Shown here piece after piece: positions 50,322 to 59,898 of a stretch of 64,000 bases of DNA. The translations under genes were made by a program, and so were the position numbers. Below the pieces are notes generated by a model that saw only the letters and a program-made list of their open reading frames with translations, did not search any database and was not told the DNA's origin. Each line of letters begins with the position of its first letter. Positions within the stretch are counted from its first letter, which is position 1. The stretch is from positions 35,751 through 99,750 of the forward strand of contig NZ_JAQBOC010000066.1 in the NCBI RefSeq assembly GCF_028288225.1, read 5' to 3'. Origin of the DNA: Mucilaginibacter sp. (GTDB taxonomy: Bacteria > Bacteroidota > Bacteroidia > Sphingobacteriales > Sphingobacteriaceae).

Positions 50322-52520
50322 TTACAACTTCATCAAACTTAAATTCAACATTCCATAATCGGCATATTGGGCCTGCTCAATGCGAATAACATGTTTGCCA
50401 TTTAGTTTAATAATAGCATCCTTATGATTATCCTCATCATATTTTAACTTAGCAGGATCCCAGTTTTCAATAACTAATTTGTCATCAATATAAAGCTTAA
50501 CAATTTCTGATGCGCTTATTCCTACCCTGTACACGCCATCAGGCACATCAATTTCACTGGTTGAAATTGTTGCTATTTTTTCTTTGGCGATGTTTTTGCC
50601 AAATCCTTTTCCGAAAATGCTGCCTATTTCTTTCCCTTCCGTAACCTTAACCGGTGTGCCACTGATCAGCTTTTTAAATTGTACTTCGTTCTTTAAGGGG
50701 TCATTGGTTGAATCAAAAGCAAACCATTTCATTTGCCATTGATACGGGATCTCAAACTCACGGTAATGAAACGGATACGCACTGCCTGCCTTATATTTTA
50801 TACCGAATGGTGAAGTAACCGCTTCCCCTTTATATTCCAGTTCAATATCAATATCTGCCAATGCGCCGGTACCTTTTTGTACAACCAATTGAGCCGGGAA
50901 CTCACCTGACAATGCAGAAGGTTTTGATGCTCCCTTAATTTTAATAATCTTCCATTTACCTGCAGGACCCATCACGTCAAAATACATTTTACCGGTGCTA
51001 TCAGTTTTTGTTAACCAAAGCATGGGGTATTTAAAACTGTATGGTCCCCACTGGGTCATCATAATATATTTTCTTCCTTTGGGATGATTAGCGGGCAGCA
51101 TTGCATTTTGCCCGGCTGTCATTCCCTTCAGTTTCGGGAAACAGGTGCTGTCAGTAACAGGTTTTACCTGGTCGCCTGTTTTATCAAAATAAATATTGCT
51201 TACGGTCGAGTCAAGCTTTTGCTGCATGATGCTACCGGTAATTTTATTATTAACTATGCTGATATCGCTCGTGTTATTAATATTAAAAACATTTTTAACA
51301 TTGGTAAAGGTGTTATTGCTAATAGTGTAATTCATGCTCCGGGTATCCCGTTTCTGAACAAAACCATAACTTTTAGCCATTTTAGGGTTCGACCATAGCT
51401 CAATACCAACTTTGTCACCATTAAGGGAATTCTGAGTAATAATATTGTCTTTACCATGCTCAATAGCAATGGTTGACATATTGCCCGAAAAATCATTGTT
51501 GGCAATAATGGTATCGTAACTAAAGCCCGCCCAGATGCCATGCCAGCAGTCGTGGATGATATTATTAATTATCTTATTGCGACTAAAAGTAAGCTCAACC
51601 CCATTGGTAGGCGCGTAAGAAAAATCATTAGCATAAAGCAGGTTATCATTACAGCCACCATCGCCGGTATCCATGGTGGTTTGCCCCGCCCAAAGGAAAA
51701 ATCCATCGCCGGAATGGGTTACTGAATTCCAGGCAAACGTGTTGTTATTGCATTGCTCAAACACCAAAATCCCTGCCGAATCCTGACCGCGATAGTAAAC
51801 GCCATCGCTGTAGCCGCGTACATTCCAGTCCAGCTTATTGTACATTACTCTGTTTCTGCTGCTGCGGTACATGCCAATGCCAAGTCCTGAATTAAAGGAA
51901 AAATCATTGTTATAGATCAATCCATCATTACAATTGGTCATCATTAACCCGCACTGGCCTTCGGTAATGGTGTTATTATAGATCTCAATATTATCGCAAT
52001 CCCGCAAATAAATACCTGCACCATAACGGAGCCATTCATCCTTTTCGTTGTGGTGGTAGCTCTGCCAGTCGGCCAGATCTTCCCTGTCGCGGGTGCTGTT
52101 TAAATGTTGTCTGAAATTATTGCTGAAATTGCCTTCGGTTATATGTAAAGCTTTTATTCCGCGGGCCATTAATCCCACCTTAAATCCCTTCACTATAAGG
52201 TTTTTCAACGTTATATTTCTTCCGTTTTTTATGATGATGCCCGTCCCCTTGAATTTATCGGGGTTTTCGTAATCAATGCTGCCCTCAATAATCGCCCCGT
52301 TAAAATCCACTGTTATATTGTCACCTTCAATAATAATTGGCGCTGCGGATAAGGAGTCGGCGCCTTCAAAGTGATAAACCTTATTTTTAATAATTACAGA
52401 CTGTTTAATAACTATCCCTTTGAAAAGAGAAATTGGTTTGCCTTGTGCCTGGGCGAATCCGGCCGTTGAAACGACGAGAAATAGAAAAATAAGCGAACAG
52501 TTGATGTAAAAGTCTTTCAT
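50322..52520 (-). CDS. secreted right-handed parallel beta-helix protein
   Basis: This 732-residue protein has a signal peptide (to about residue 23). A beta-helix of many short repeats rich in Asn and Ile (about 60-430; NNTITEGQCGLMMTNCNDG is one coil) is of the NosD/pectate-lyase-like kind used on polysaccharides. The C-terminal 280 residues contain beta-sandwich segments (including VYRVGISASEIVKLYIDDKLV) that look like a PA14-like or carbohydrate-binding module. No catalytic triad is assignable. A longer frame starts at a 52544 codon; the ATG at 52520 fits the signal peptide. Confidence 0.85.
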   Translation of the reverse strand: MKDFYINCSLIFLFLVVSTAGFAQAQGKPISLFKGIVIKQSVIIKNKVYHFEGADSLSAAPIIIEGDNITVDFNGAIIEGSIDYENPDKFKGTGIIIKNGRNITLKNLIVKGFKVGLMARGIKALHITEGNFSNNFRQHLNSTRDREDLADWQSYHHNEKDEWLRYGAGIYLRDCDNIEIYNNTITEGQCGLMMTNCNDGLIYNNDFSFNSGLGIGMYRSSRNRVMYNKLDWNVRGYSDGVYYRGQDSAGILVFEQCNNNTFAWNSVTHSGDGFFLWAGQTTMDTGDGGCNDNLLYANDFSYAPTNGVELTFSRNKIINNIIHDCWHGIWAGFSYDTIIANNDFSGNMSTIAIEHGKDNIITQNSLNGDKVGIELWSNPKMAKSYGFVQKRDTRSMNYTISNNTFTNVKNVFNINNTSDISIVNNKITGSIMQQKLDSTVSNIYFDKTGDQVKPVTDSTCFPKLKGMTAGQNAMLPANHPKGRKYIMMTQWGPYSFKYPMLWLTKTDSTGKMYFDVMGPAGKWKIIKIKGASKPSALSGEFPAQLVVQKGTGALADIDIELEYKGEAVTSPFGIKYKAGSAYPFHYREFEIPYQWQMKWFAFDSTNDPLKNEVQFKKLISGTPVKVTEGKEIGSIFGKGFGKNIAKEKIATISTSEIDVPDGVYRVGISASEIVKLYIDDKLVIENWDPAKLKYDEDNHKDAIIKLNGKHVIRIEQAQYADYGMLNLSLMKL

Positions 52521-52629
52521 TCTTGAAATAATAAATTGTGGCAATTTAGCTTAATCAGGACAATTTAAGGTAATCCACTTAATAAACTACCTGGCCCACG
52601 CTCCAACATTTTCAATAATCATAAAACTT

Positions 52630-52664
52630 AAAAAGCCCTTACAACTTTTTTAAGTTGTAAGGGC
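52630..52664 (-). terminator. intrinsic terminator of the aminotransferase gene
   Basis: GCCCTTACAACTT and AAGTTGTAAGGGC form a perfect 13-bp stem with a 4-nt loop (52635-52664), followed on the minus strand by a T run. It lies about 70 nt past the aminotransferase stop. Confidence 0.85.
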
Positions 52665-52736
52665 GTATCTTCTTTTATAGAGACTTATTCTCTATTATAA
52701 TGTGATGTTGAAGCGCTGCTTGCTATGAATCACCAA

Positions 52737-53993
52737 CTATTTCAATTTCGCCAGCGCTTCTTTTATCCTTGGAATAAGCTGCCGGATCTCTTCCTGTGTG
52801 CTTGCACCAACTGATACCCTGAACCATGGCATATCATCGTCAGTACCAAAGGCAGCGAATGGCACAAAGGCTACTTTCGCTTCTTTGATCAGGTAAAAGT
52901 TAATGTCTGCTGATGATTTTAAAACGACACCATCTGGTGTGGTTTTGCCGGCATAATCAACTTTTATAGTAAGGTAAATGGCACCCATCGGCTCAATGGA
53001 ATCAACATTAAACCCTTCAGATTTTAATTGCTGAAAGCCCTGGTAGAGTGTATTAAGGCTGGTTTGAATATTGCCTTTTAATTTAGTAAGGTAAGCGTTT
53101 ACATTATCGTCCTGCCTTAAAAATTTAGCCATAGCAACTTGCTCAGCCTTTGGCGACCATGCACCCATATGGCCCACAATAGCTTTCATGTGACTAATCA
53201 CCTCCGTTGGGCCAAAGCCCCAGCCTACACGTACACCGGTTGCCGCAAAACATTTTGATGCGCCATCAACAAAAATGGTTACATCTTTTAATTCGGGGCG
53301 TAAACTAACCGGGTTAAAATGCTCGTGGTTACCAAACGTTAGTTGTGAGTAGATCTGATCGTACAATAGATAAAGCGGTTTTTCGCCTGCCTTCCGGGTT
53401 TTGTTCTCGGCAATTACCAGGTCGCAGATCTCTTCCAGGTCCTTTTTGGTGAACATGGTGCCCGTTGGGTTAAGCGGCGAGCATAATGCCAGCAAAGTAG
53501 CACCTTTTAAATGCGGAGCTATCTCATTTGCTGTAGGCATAAAATTATTCCCGGGCGAAGTAGGAATAATTACAGCCTCGGCTTTTAGCAGATCGCAATA
53601 ATGATTGTTGTTCCATGACGGTGCCGGGAAAACAACCTTGTCGCCCGGGTCAACAACGGCTAAAAATATAGAGTAGATCAAAGGCCTTGATCCGCCTGAT
53701 ACCAGGATCTGATTTGCAGCATAATCCAGGTTAAACTTGCTTTTTAAAAATGAGGATACACTTTCGCGCAGGCTCAGCACGCCATCGGCAGGAGGATAAT
53801 TTGTTTGATTATCACCATAGGCATCAACAATACCTTGTTTTAGCTGGGATGGAATAGGGTAAATATTAGAGTCAAAATCGCCGATGGTTAAATTGGCAAT
53901 ATTTTGTCCCTGGCGTTTAAGTTCGTTTATTTCACCTGCAATTTTTATAATTTCGGACCCATGCAGATTTTGGGCTAATAAAGAAACACTCAT
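52737..53993 (-). CDS. pyridoxal-phosphate-dependent class I/II aminotransferase
   Basis: This 418-residue aspartate-aminotransferase-fold enzyme has LTIGDFDSNIYPIP near residue 34, the PLP-contacting SGGSRPLI (about 96-103), CSPLNPTGTMF, the region before the Schiff-base Lys (YDQIYSQLTFG) and the Lys itself in DGASKCFAATGVRVGW. The substrate, probably an amino acid/2-oxo acid pair, cannot be told from the motifs. It is a single-gene unit with its own terminator. Confidence 0.92.
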   Translation of the reverse strand: MSVSLLAQNLHGSEIIKIAGEINELKRQGQNIANLTIGDFDSNIYPIPSQLKQGIVDAYGDNQTNYPPADGVLSLRESVSSFLKSKFNLDYAANQILVSGGSRPLIYSIFLAVVDPGDKVVFPAPSWNNNHYCDLLKAEAVIIPTSPGNNFMPTANEIAPHLKGATLLALCSPLNPTGTMFTKKDLEEICDLVIAENKTRKAGEKPLYLLYDQIYSQLTFGNHEHFNPVSLRPELKDVTIFVDGASKCFAATGVRVGWGFGPTEVISHMKAIVGHMGAWSPKAEQVAMAKFLRQDDNVNAYLTKLKGNIQTSLNTLYQGFQQLKSEGFNVDSIEPMGAIYLTIKVDYAGKTTPDGVVLKSSADINFYLIKEAKVAFVPFAAFGTDDDMPWFRVSVGASTQEEIRQLIPRIKEALAKLK

Positions 53994-54030
53994 GTGGATG
54001 TGCGTATTAGATGTGCTAATTTTGAATGTG

Positions 54031-54058
54031 CAAAGTTAAGCTAAAAGCTGAAAGCAAA
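54031..54058 (-). promoter_or_regulatory. probable promoter of the aminotransferase gene
   Basis: On the minus strand TTTG (54058-54055) is followed after 16 nt by TAACTTTG (54038-54031). The -7 box is a full match, but the spacing is a little short. It lies about 40 nt before the start codon. Confidence 0.5.
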
Positions 54059-54152
54059 AAGATTAAAGCGAAAAAGGTCTTTCATATTTACTAAACCAAA
54101 TTAAAAGCCGAAAAGCTTTCTGCTTTAGTCTTTTAGCTTCCAGCTAAACCCC

Positions 54153-54184
54153 CTTGTTTCTTTGCCATTAACTCCCTAAGTTTG
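54153..54184 (+). promoter_or_regulatory. promoter of the efp gene
   Basis: TTG (54154-54156) precedes TAAGTTTG (54177-54184) by 20 nt, matching the Bacteroidota consensus. The start codon is 18 nt after the -7 box, giving a leader of roughly a dozen bases. Confidence 0.6.
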
Positions 54185-54202
54185 CGCCTCAATTATATTG
54201 TT

Positions 54203-54766
54203 ATGTCAAAAGCATCTGAAATTAAAAATGGCAATATCATTCGTTTTAACGGTGAATTGCTACAGGTAGAAGAATTTTTGCATCGTACGCCAGGCAACTT
54301 ACGTGCTTTTTACCAGGCGCGCATGCGTAATGTTAAATCGGGCAAGCTGGTTGAATACCGTTTCCGTACCGATGAAGATGTAACCATAGCCCGCGTTGAA
54401 ACTAATGACTATCAGTATTTGTATGAAGATGGCGATGCGTTAGTGATAATGGATAACGCTACTTTTGATCAGCATAACGTACCAAAAGCACTTTTTGGCC
54501 CGGCTGTAAAGTTTTTAAAGGAAGGCATGAATGTTATTGTTGCTTTTGAAAGCGACGAACCGATTATGGCCTCTATCCCCGGTTCTGCCGAGTTAGAGAT
54601 CACCTATACTGAGCCCGCCGTTAAAGGCGATACCTCAACCGGTGCCTTAAAAAATGCTACCGTTGAAACCGGCGCTGAAATAAAAGTGCCGTTATTTATT
54701 AATATTGGTGATAAGGTAAAAGTTGATACTGCTACCGGCTCATATGTGGAAAGAGTAAAGGCGTAA
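54203..54766 (+). CDS. efp: translation elongation factor P
   Basis: This 187-residue EF-P is of full length with three beta-barrel domains: KOW-like (about 1-65), OB (about 66-128) and a C-terminal domain ending in GSYVERVKA. It rescues ribosomes stalled at polyproline. The modification loop reads RTPGNLRAF (about 28-36): at the place of the beta-lysylated Lys34 of E. coli (PGKGQAF) there is Asn32, with Arg34 nearby. The ATG at 54203 is preferred to an upstream start. A terminator follows. Confidence 0.95.
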   Translation: MSKASEIKNGNIIRFNGELLQVEEFLHRTPGNLRAFYQARMRNVKSGKLVEYRFRTDEDVTIARVETNDYQYLYEDGDALVIMDNATFDQHNVPKALFGPAVKFLKEGMNVIVAFESDEPIMASIPGSAELEITYTEPAVKGDTSTGALKNATVETGAEIKVPLFINIGDKVKVDTATGSYVERVKA

Positions 54767-54806
54767 AGTCAGCCCCTGGCCCCTAAAGGCGAGATTAATG
54801 ATATTG

Positions 54807-54831
54807 AAAGCCTCCGTTAGGGGGCTTTTTT
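54807..54831 (+). terminator. intrinsic terminator of efp
   Basis: AAAGCCTCC (54807-54815) pairs imperfectly with GGGGGCTTT, followed by a T run to 54832. It also lies directly against the end of the convergent DUF5990 gene (54834). Confidence 0.75.
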
Positions 54832-54833
54832 GT

Positions 54834-55259
54834 TTAAGGCGTCTTTACTTTCCAGCCTTCAAAAGGCTTTACTGTTGCACAATTTGGACCGCCGCCTTTT
54901 GCTGTACCCGGTACATATGTTTCAAGGCCGGAAGCTGCCTGGTCAATAAGATCCCACGTAATTCCGGTTAAGGGTATTTTAAGCCTGCGGCTCCAGAGTG
55001 ATTCCTGGCCGGCAAAGGTGCCTATATCAATATAAATGAATTTGTTTAATGGTACGCCCTGTACAAAAGGCCCCGCAAAGCCAGGCAGATCATCTTTTTG
55101 CTTGTCGCCTTTAACTTCAATGGTTAAATTAAAATGCAGATCCTGCATGCCCGAACGCTGGATTTGAATAGTTTCATATTTACTTCCGTGCCCTTTTTGC
55201 AGCCCAAAATCGACATTAGCGGGTGGCTTTTGCAAAACAATATAAAGATCGAGGTTCAT
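54834..55259 (-). CDS. DUF5990 family protein
   Basis: This 141-residue protein starts MNLDLYIVLQKPPANVDFGLQKGHG and goes on with HFNLTIEVKGDKQKDDLPGFAGPFVQG, which I recognise as DUF5990. The frame continues upstream through a hydrophobic stretch to 55373, but that reads into the pnuC region and is probably not part of it. Function is unknown; no membrane segment or catalytic motif is seen. It follows pnuC by 76 nt. Confidence 0.8.
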   Translation of the reverse strand: MNLDLYIVLQKPPANVDFGLQKGHGSKYETIQIQRSGMQDLHFNLTIEVKGDKQKDDLPGFAGPFVQGVPLNKFIYIDIGTFAGQESLWSRRLKIPLTGITWDLIDQAASGLETYVPGTAKGGGPNCATVKPFEGWKVKTP

Positions 55260-55335
55260 AGCTATATAAATAAAGTAAATCCAAAACGGCAAAGCCTTCC
55301 TGAACACCATTAAAAAATTAACAATCAGTAAAAAA

Positions 55336-55938
55336 TCAAACCACTTGTTTTTTATAATCTTTTTTCCAATCAATATAGCCCAATAAGGCTATGGCTACAT
55401 ATATGGCATACATAATTGCAGTAAGATGTAAGTTCTTAAATATATAAATACCTACATAAATTATATCAACAAAAATCCATATCAGCCAGTTCTCTAAAAC
55501 TTTACGGGCTAAAAACACCTGGGCAACCAAACTGCATGCCGTACAAAAACTGTCAAGGTAAGGGTACGATGCAGGCGTGTATTTTAACAATGAGCCCAAT
55601 ATAAAAGTGAATATAATAATAGCTATAACAGAAAAGATGATCTCTTTTTTTGTTATCAATACCACAGGCGTTTTCTTTTCAGTTGTTGTTTTGCGGCTCC
55701 AGTAGTACCAGCCATAAATATTCATGGCCATAAAATAAAATTGCAAACCCATATCGGCATATAGCCGGGCATCAAAAAAAATAAAGATGTATATGCCTAC
55801 ACTTACTATTGCAAATGGCCAGTTCAAAATGTTATTACGCGCAGCCAGGTAAACACACCAAAGACCTGTAATTACACCCAACGTTTCTAACAATGTTTGA
55901 TGCTTCAGCCACTCAGTTACGGCATGGAAAGTTTCCAT
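55336..55938 (-). CDS. pnuC: PnuC-type nicotinamide riboside transporter
   Basis: This 200-residue inner-membrane protein has about seven hydrophobic segments and the PnuC features LLETLGVITGLWCVYLAARNNILNWPF (partly quoted), GLQFYFMAMNIYGWYYW with its aromatic ring-stacking residues, and ARKVLENWLIWIFVDIIYVGIYI. It lets nicotinamide riboside in by facilitated diffusion; phosphorylation traps it, and the NadR-like kinase at 38300 is the obvious partner although it is 17 kb away. Confidence 0.92.
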   Translation of the reverse strand: METFHAVTEWLKHQTLLETLGVITGLWCVYLAARNNILNWPFAIVSVGIYIFIFFDARLYADMGLQFYFMAMNIYGWYYWSRKTTTEKKTPVVLITKKEIIFSVIAIIIFTFILGSLLKYTPASYPYLDSFCTACSLVAQVFLARKVLENWLIWIFVDIIYVGIYIFKNLHLTAIMYAIYVAIALLGYIDWKKDYKKQVV

Positions 55939-56021
55939 AGATCAAAGGTAAAAATTTTATAGCCCAAACGTTCGGTACTGAAGCTACCTGCTCTTTTGGA
56001 CGCTGCAGACTTTTTCGGCTC

Positions 56022-58073
56022 CTACCAGATCTTTACACGCTTATCCGGATCCAGCCACATTTTATCGCCTTTTTTAATATGGAAGGCTTCATAAAACTCG
56101 GGCACATCGGTAAAGGGCCCGTTTACGCGCATAAAGCCGGGAGCATGTTCGTTTGTAAGGATCTGGCTTGATAGTGCTTCTTTCCTTTCCTGCCCAAGCC
56201 AGCCCAATGAATAGCCCAGGAAAAACCTTTGAACAGGTGTTAAGCCGTTTATTGATTTCCCTTCTTTGTACTGATCGGTTTTCTTAAAGGCATCCAGCCC
56301 TATAACAATCCCACCAAGGTCGGCAATATTTTCGCCCTGCGTAGCTTTACCATTTACATGCAGGCCGTAAGCGCTATAACCATTAAACTGGTTAATAAGC
56401 ATCTGGGCGCGTTGGGTAAACTTAATCGAGTCCTGTGGCTGCCACCATTCTTTCAGGTTTCCCTTTGCATCAAACTGGCGGCCCTCATCGTCAAAGCCAT
56501 GCGTCATTTCGTGGCCTATAGTTGATGCTGCTGCATAGCCATAAACTACAGCATCGTCAACATCCTCATCCTTAACACCCGGAATAAGGAACTGTGCAGC
56601 CGGCAATACGATCTCGTTATTTGACGGATTATAATAGGCATTATAAGTTTGCGGTGTAATACCCCATTCGGTACGGTCAACCGGTTTGCCCAATTTATTA
56701 GCTTCGTACCTGTGCCAAAAAGTATTTGCACGCATTACATTTAAGGCATAAGGTCCGCGGTCAATGGTCAGTGTCGAAAAATCTTTCCAGTGATCAGGGT
56801 ATCCCACTTTAGGGCTAACTTTTGCCAGCTTATCAAAAGCCTTTTCCTTGGTTTGCCGGCTCATCCAGTCCAGCTTTTCAATATGTTCTTTAAAGCTGGC
56901 ACGCATGGCTTCAACCAGGTTTACGTAGCGTTTCTTTGTTTTCTCCGGGAAATATTCTTTCACAAAAATTTGCCCTAACACTTCGCCCATTAAGCCATTT
57001 TCGGTATCCAATACGCGTTTCCAGCGGGGTAATTGTTCTTTATTGCCATATAATACTGTTCCGTAAAACCTGAAGTTCTCGTCGTCAAAGGGCTTGCTTA
57101 GGTACGATGCATATGAGATCACAAGATTTTTGCGCAGGTAATTTTTCCAGTCGGCAATGCTATAAGTATTCAGTGCTTTGTTTAATGCCCTGTAGTATTC
57201 AGGCTGACCAACAATAACCGTATCGACATTTTTATAATCCATTTTATCAAATGTACCTTGCCAGTCAATTGCCGGTGTAAGCTTGCTGAGTCCGGCCACG
57301 GTCATTTTGTTATAGTTATGATAAGGATCACGCAGGTCTTCCAATTTCCGGGAGCTGTCTGCCAAAAACTTTTCAAGGTTATATGTTTTTTTACTTGCAG
57401 CAATTGCCTCATCCGGACTTAAACCCGAAAGTTTAAAAATAACAGGCAAATGCTTTTGTTGGTAGTCGGTCCTTATCTCAACACTATGTGGATCCGTATT
57501 AAAATAGTAATCGCGACTTGGCAGCCCTATACCACCCTGGAAAAGCTGCAGCAAGTTTTTATTGCTGTTCTTTGCATCCTGGCCAACGCCGGCAGCAATG
57601 GGTGTTTCAACTCCGATGGTTTCAAGGTGCGCAAACTCATCAACCAAGCTTTTAACATCCTTTACCTGGTTAATTTTTTCCAATTCGGCTTTAAGCGGAT
57701 TTAAACCCTGTTTTTCAATATTAACGGAATCTAATCCGCTAAAATAAAAATCCCCGATCTTTTGTGTATTACTGCCTTTTGCAGCGTTTGCGGTTAAAGC
57801 TTCTTCATTGATCTTTTTTAACCGGTCCCGTAATTCCTCTATAACCACGTTGCCAATACCCCATGACGAATATGCCGCCGGGATAGGGTTTTTTTTGAGC
57901 CAGCCATTATTAGCATATTTAAAAAAATCGTCGCCGGGCTTAACAGAGGCATCCAGATCCTTAAATATTACATCATTATCAGCATGGTTTTTTGTTTTAT
58001 GATTACAGGCACACATAACTAAAGTGCCAATGATGCAAGCGAGCAGCGTTTGTATCGTAAATTTTTTAGTCAT
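56022..58073 (-). CDS. M13-family (neprilysin-like) metallopeptidase lipoprotein
   Basis: This 683-residue peptidase has a lipobox (LVMCAC, Cys near residue 23). The N-terminal M13 domain (about 40-420) begins PGDDFFKYANNGWLKKNPIP. The catalytic C-terminal domain carries HEMTHGFD (HExxH, about 520), the downstream ENIADLGG and a final HAPGFMRVNGPF with the catalytic His. It ends with VKIW, the usual x-W terminus. A longer frame starts at 58106; the ATG at 58073 fits the lipoprotein leader. Confidence 0.93.
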   Translation of the reverse strand: MTKKFTIQTLLACIIGTLVMCACNHKTKNHADNDVIFKDLDASVKPGDDFFKYANNGWLKKNPIPAAYSSWGIGNVVIEELRDRLKKINEEALTANAAKGSNTQKIGDFYFSGLDSVNIEKQGLNPLKAELEKINQVKDVKSLVDEFAHLETIGVETPIAAGVGQDAKNSNKNLLQLFQGGIGLPSRDYYFNTDPHSVEIRTDYQQKHLPVIFKLSGLSPDEAIAASKKTYNLEKFLADSSRKLEDLRDPYHNYNKMTVAGLSKLTPAIDWQGTFDKMDYKNVDTVIVGQPEYYRALNKALNTYSIADWKNYLRKNLVISYASYLSKPFDDENFRFYGTVLYGNKEQLPRWKRVLDTENGLMGEVLGQIFVKEYFPEKTKKRYVNLVEAMRASFKEHIEKLDWMSRQTKEKAFDKLAKVSPKVGYPDHWKDFSTLTIDRGPYALNVMRANTFWHRYEANKLGKPVDRTEWGITPQTYNAYYNPSNNEIVLPAAQFLIPGVKDEDVDDAVVYGYAAASTIGHEMTHGFDDEGRQFDAKGNLKEWWQPQDSIKFTQRAQMLINQFNGYSAYGLHVNGKATQGENIADLGGIVIGLDAFKKTDQYKEGKSINGLTPVQRFFLGYSLGWLGQERKEALSSQILTNEHAPGFMRVNGPFTDVPEFYEAFHIKKGDKMWLDPDKRVKIW

Positions 58074-58731
58074 CAATTTTATTTTAATGTAGATAATATG
58101 ATACAACAGGTGTATGAAATATCAGACAAGATATTTCAATAAATCTGAATTTCATCCCATCTGTTTGAAATTCAGAACAAATAAACATCAAAAAAGGATA
58201 CATTTTATTGTTCAGCTTTATCAAGTTGATACTTTAGGGCCGCAACAGAGGTAACATTCGTGTTACGTTTTGAATTTCTTTTATAGCTAATAGGAATTAA
58301 GTTTCAGTGCTTTTCAAAGCTACTTATAGCTACAGGTTGTAAAATTAATAATTGAATTTGTTAACCGGTTTAAAATCAGCACGTACATACTAGTCTGAGT
58401 TTTTAATAAAAGTATTTAGCATCACTCAAATTTTTTATGCTGAATGGGGTTGGTGCCAAAAAAAATAAAAATTTTATGGCTTAACATTTGTTCTGAATTG
58501 AACAGCCCTGCATACAATCTGTGAAAAACGATAAAACATCTACCTATAGAAAAACTTTGTTTTTGAATTCTCAGACGCCCAAGCTGAGGTTTTTTTGTTC
58601 TTTGTTTTGGGTTTAATCAATAGTTTAAATTAATTAGGGGAAAGGGAGCTTCAAAAAAAGCTCTCTTTTTTTTGTATATATTTTTTACTATGCATGCATA
58701 ATATTATTTTTGATGACCGAATTAATAGCAG
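58074..58731 (+). other. non-coding stretch with two plus-strand terminators
   Basis: No gene is visible in this 658-bp AT-rich gap. Two intrinsic terminators face plus. CTCAG-N9-CTGAG followed by seven T lies at 58570-58596. GGGAGCTT-N6-AAGCTCTC followed by eight T lies at 58644-58673. No plus-strand gene precedes them, since the M13 gene runs the other way, so they may end an unannotated RNA. A weak promoter pair, TTTG (58487-58490) and TACAATCTG (58513-58521), would give a transcript of about 70 nt. GTAAC-N6-GTTAC lies near 58252-58267. TATTTTTG at 58705-58712 is a good -7 box for the acyl-CoA dehydrogenase gene. Confidence 0.5.
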
Positions 58732-59871
58732 ATGAACTTTGAATTAACCGAAGAACAAATAATGATCCGCCAGGCAGCGCGTGATTTTGCGCAAACTGAA
58801 CTTAAACCCGGTGTAATTGAGCGGGACGAGCATCAGAAATTCCCGGCAGAGCAGGTAAAAATGCTTGGCGAGCTTGGTTTTTTAGGGATGATGGTTTCGC
58901 CTAAATATGGCGGCAGCGGCATGGATGCCATTTCTTACGTGCTGGCTATGGAAGAATTATCAAAAATAGATGCATCCGCATCTGTAGTTGTTTCGGTAAA
59001 TAATTCACTGGTATGTTACGGGCTTGAAAAGTATGGCAATGATTTTCAAAAAGAAAAATACCTGGTGCCATTGGCTAAAGGCGAAAAAATAGGCGCCTTT
59101 TGCTTATCAGAGCCGGAAGCAGGATCAGATGCTACCTCGCAAAAAACTACCGCTGTTGATATGGGCGACCATTACCTGCTTAACGGCGTAAAAAATTGGA
59201 TCACTAACGGCAACTCTGCTTCAACCTACCTGGTTATAGCACAAACGCATCCGGAAAAAAGGCACCACGGCATTAATGCCCTGATTGTTGAAAAAGGCAT
59301 GGAAGGCTTTGAAGTAGGTGCCAAAGAAAATAAGTTGGGGATCCGCGGGTCTGACACGCACTCACTGATGTTTACCGATGTTAAAGTTCCGAAAGAGAAC
59401 AGGATAGGCGATGATGGTTTCGGGTTTAAATTTGCCATGAATACATTGGAAGGCGGACGGATAGGTATTGCCGCACAGGCATTGGGCATTGCATCAGGTG
59501 CTTATGAGCTGGCGCTTAATTATTCAAAGGAGCGGAAAGCTTTCGGAAAAACAATTGCCGATCTGCAAGCCACGCAGTTTAAGCTGGCCGATATGGCCAC
59601 AGAAATTGAAGCTGCCCGCTTATTATGCCTTAAAGCAGCATGGTTAAAAGACCAGGGCCAGCCATATGCACAAGCCAGCTCAATGGCAAAGCTATTTGCA
59701 AGCGAAGTGGCTATGCGCACTACAGTTGAAGCAGTTCAGATCCACGGCGGGTACGGTTTTGTAAAGGAATACCATGTGGAACGCCTGATGCGCGACGCCA
59801 AGATAACCCAGATCTACGAGGGGACTTCTGAAATTCAAAGAATTGTCATTTCAAGGGAGGTGCTAAAATAA
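58732..59871 (+). CDS. acyl-CoA dehydrogenase
   Basis: This 379-residue FAD enzyme has the N-terminal helical domain, the FAD/acyl-binding CLSEPEAGSDATSQKT (about 125-140), WITNGNSAS, and the C-terminal QIHGGYGFVKEYHVERLMRDAKITQIYEGTSEIQR region (parts quoted), which contains the catalytic Glu in YEGTSE. It makes a trans-2-enoyl-CoA in fatty-acid or branched-chain acyl oxidation. Chain specificity is unclear. It is followed by a redoxin gene after 27 nt. Confidence 0.94.
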   Translation: MNFELTEEQIMIRQAARDFAQTELKPGVIERDEHQKFPAEQVKMLGELGFLGMMVSPKYGGSGMDAISYVLAMEELSKIDASASVVVSVNNSLVCYGLEKYGNDFQKEKYLVPLAKGEKIGAFCLSEPEAGSDATSQKTTAVDMGDHYLLNGVKNWITNGNSASTYLVIAQTHPEKRHHGINALIVEKGMEGFEVGAKENKLGIRGSDTHSLMFTDVKVPKENRIGDDGFGFKFAMNTLEGGRIGIAAQALGIASGAYELALNYSKERKAFGKTIADLQATQFKLADMATEIEAARLLCLKAAWLKDQGQPYAQASSMAKLFASEVAMRTTVEAVQIHGGYGFVKEYHVERLMRDAKITQIYEGTSEIQRIVISREVLK

Positions 59872-59898
59872 TTTGGTAAAAATTTAATAGGTTTGGGT

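Noticed and set aside
58074..58731. tRNA or tmRNA in the large gap
   Set aside because: No cloverleaf, no T-loop GTTCGAATC and no CCA end could be found on either strand.
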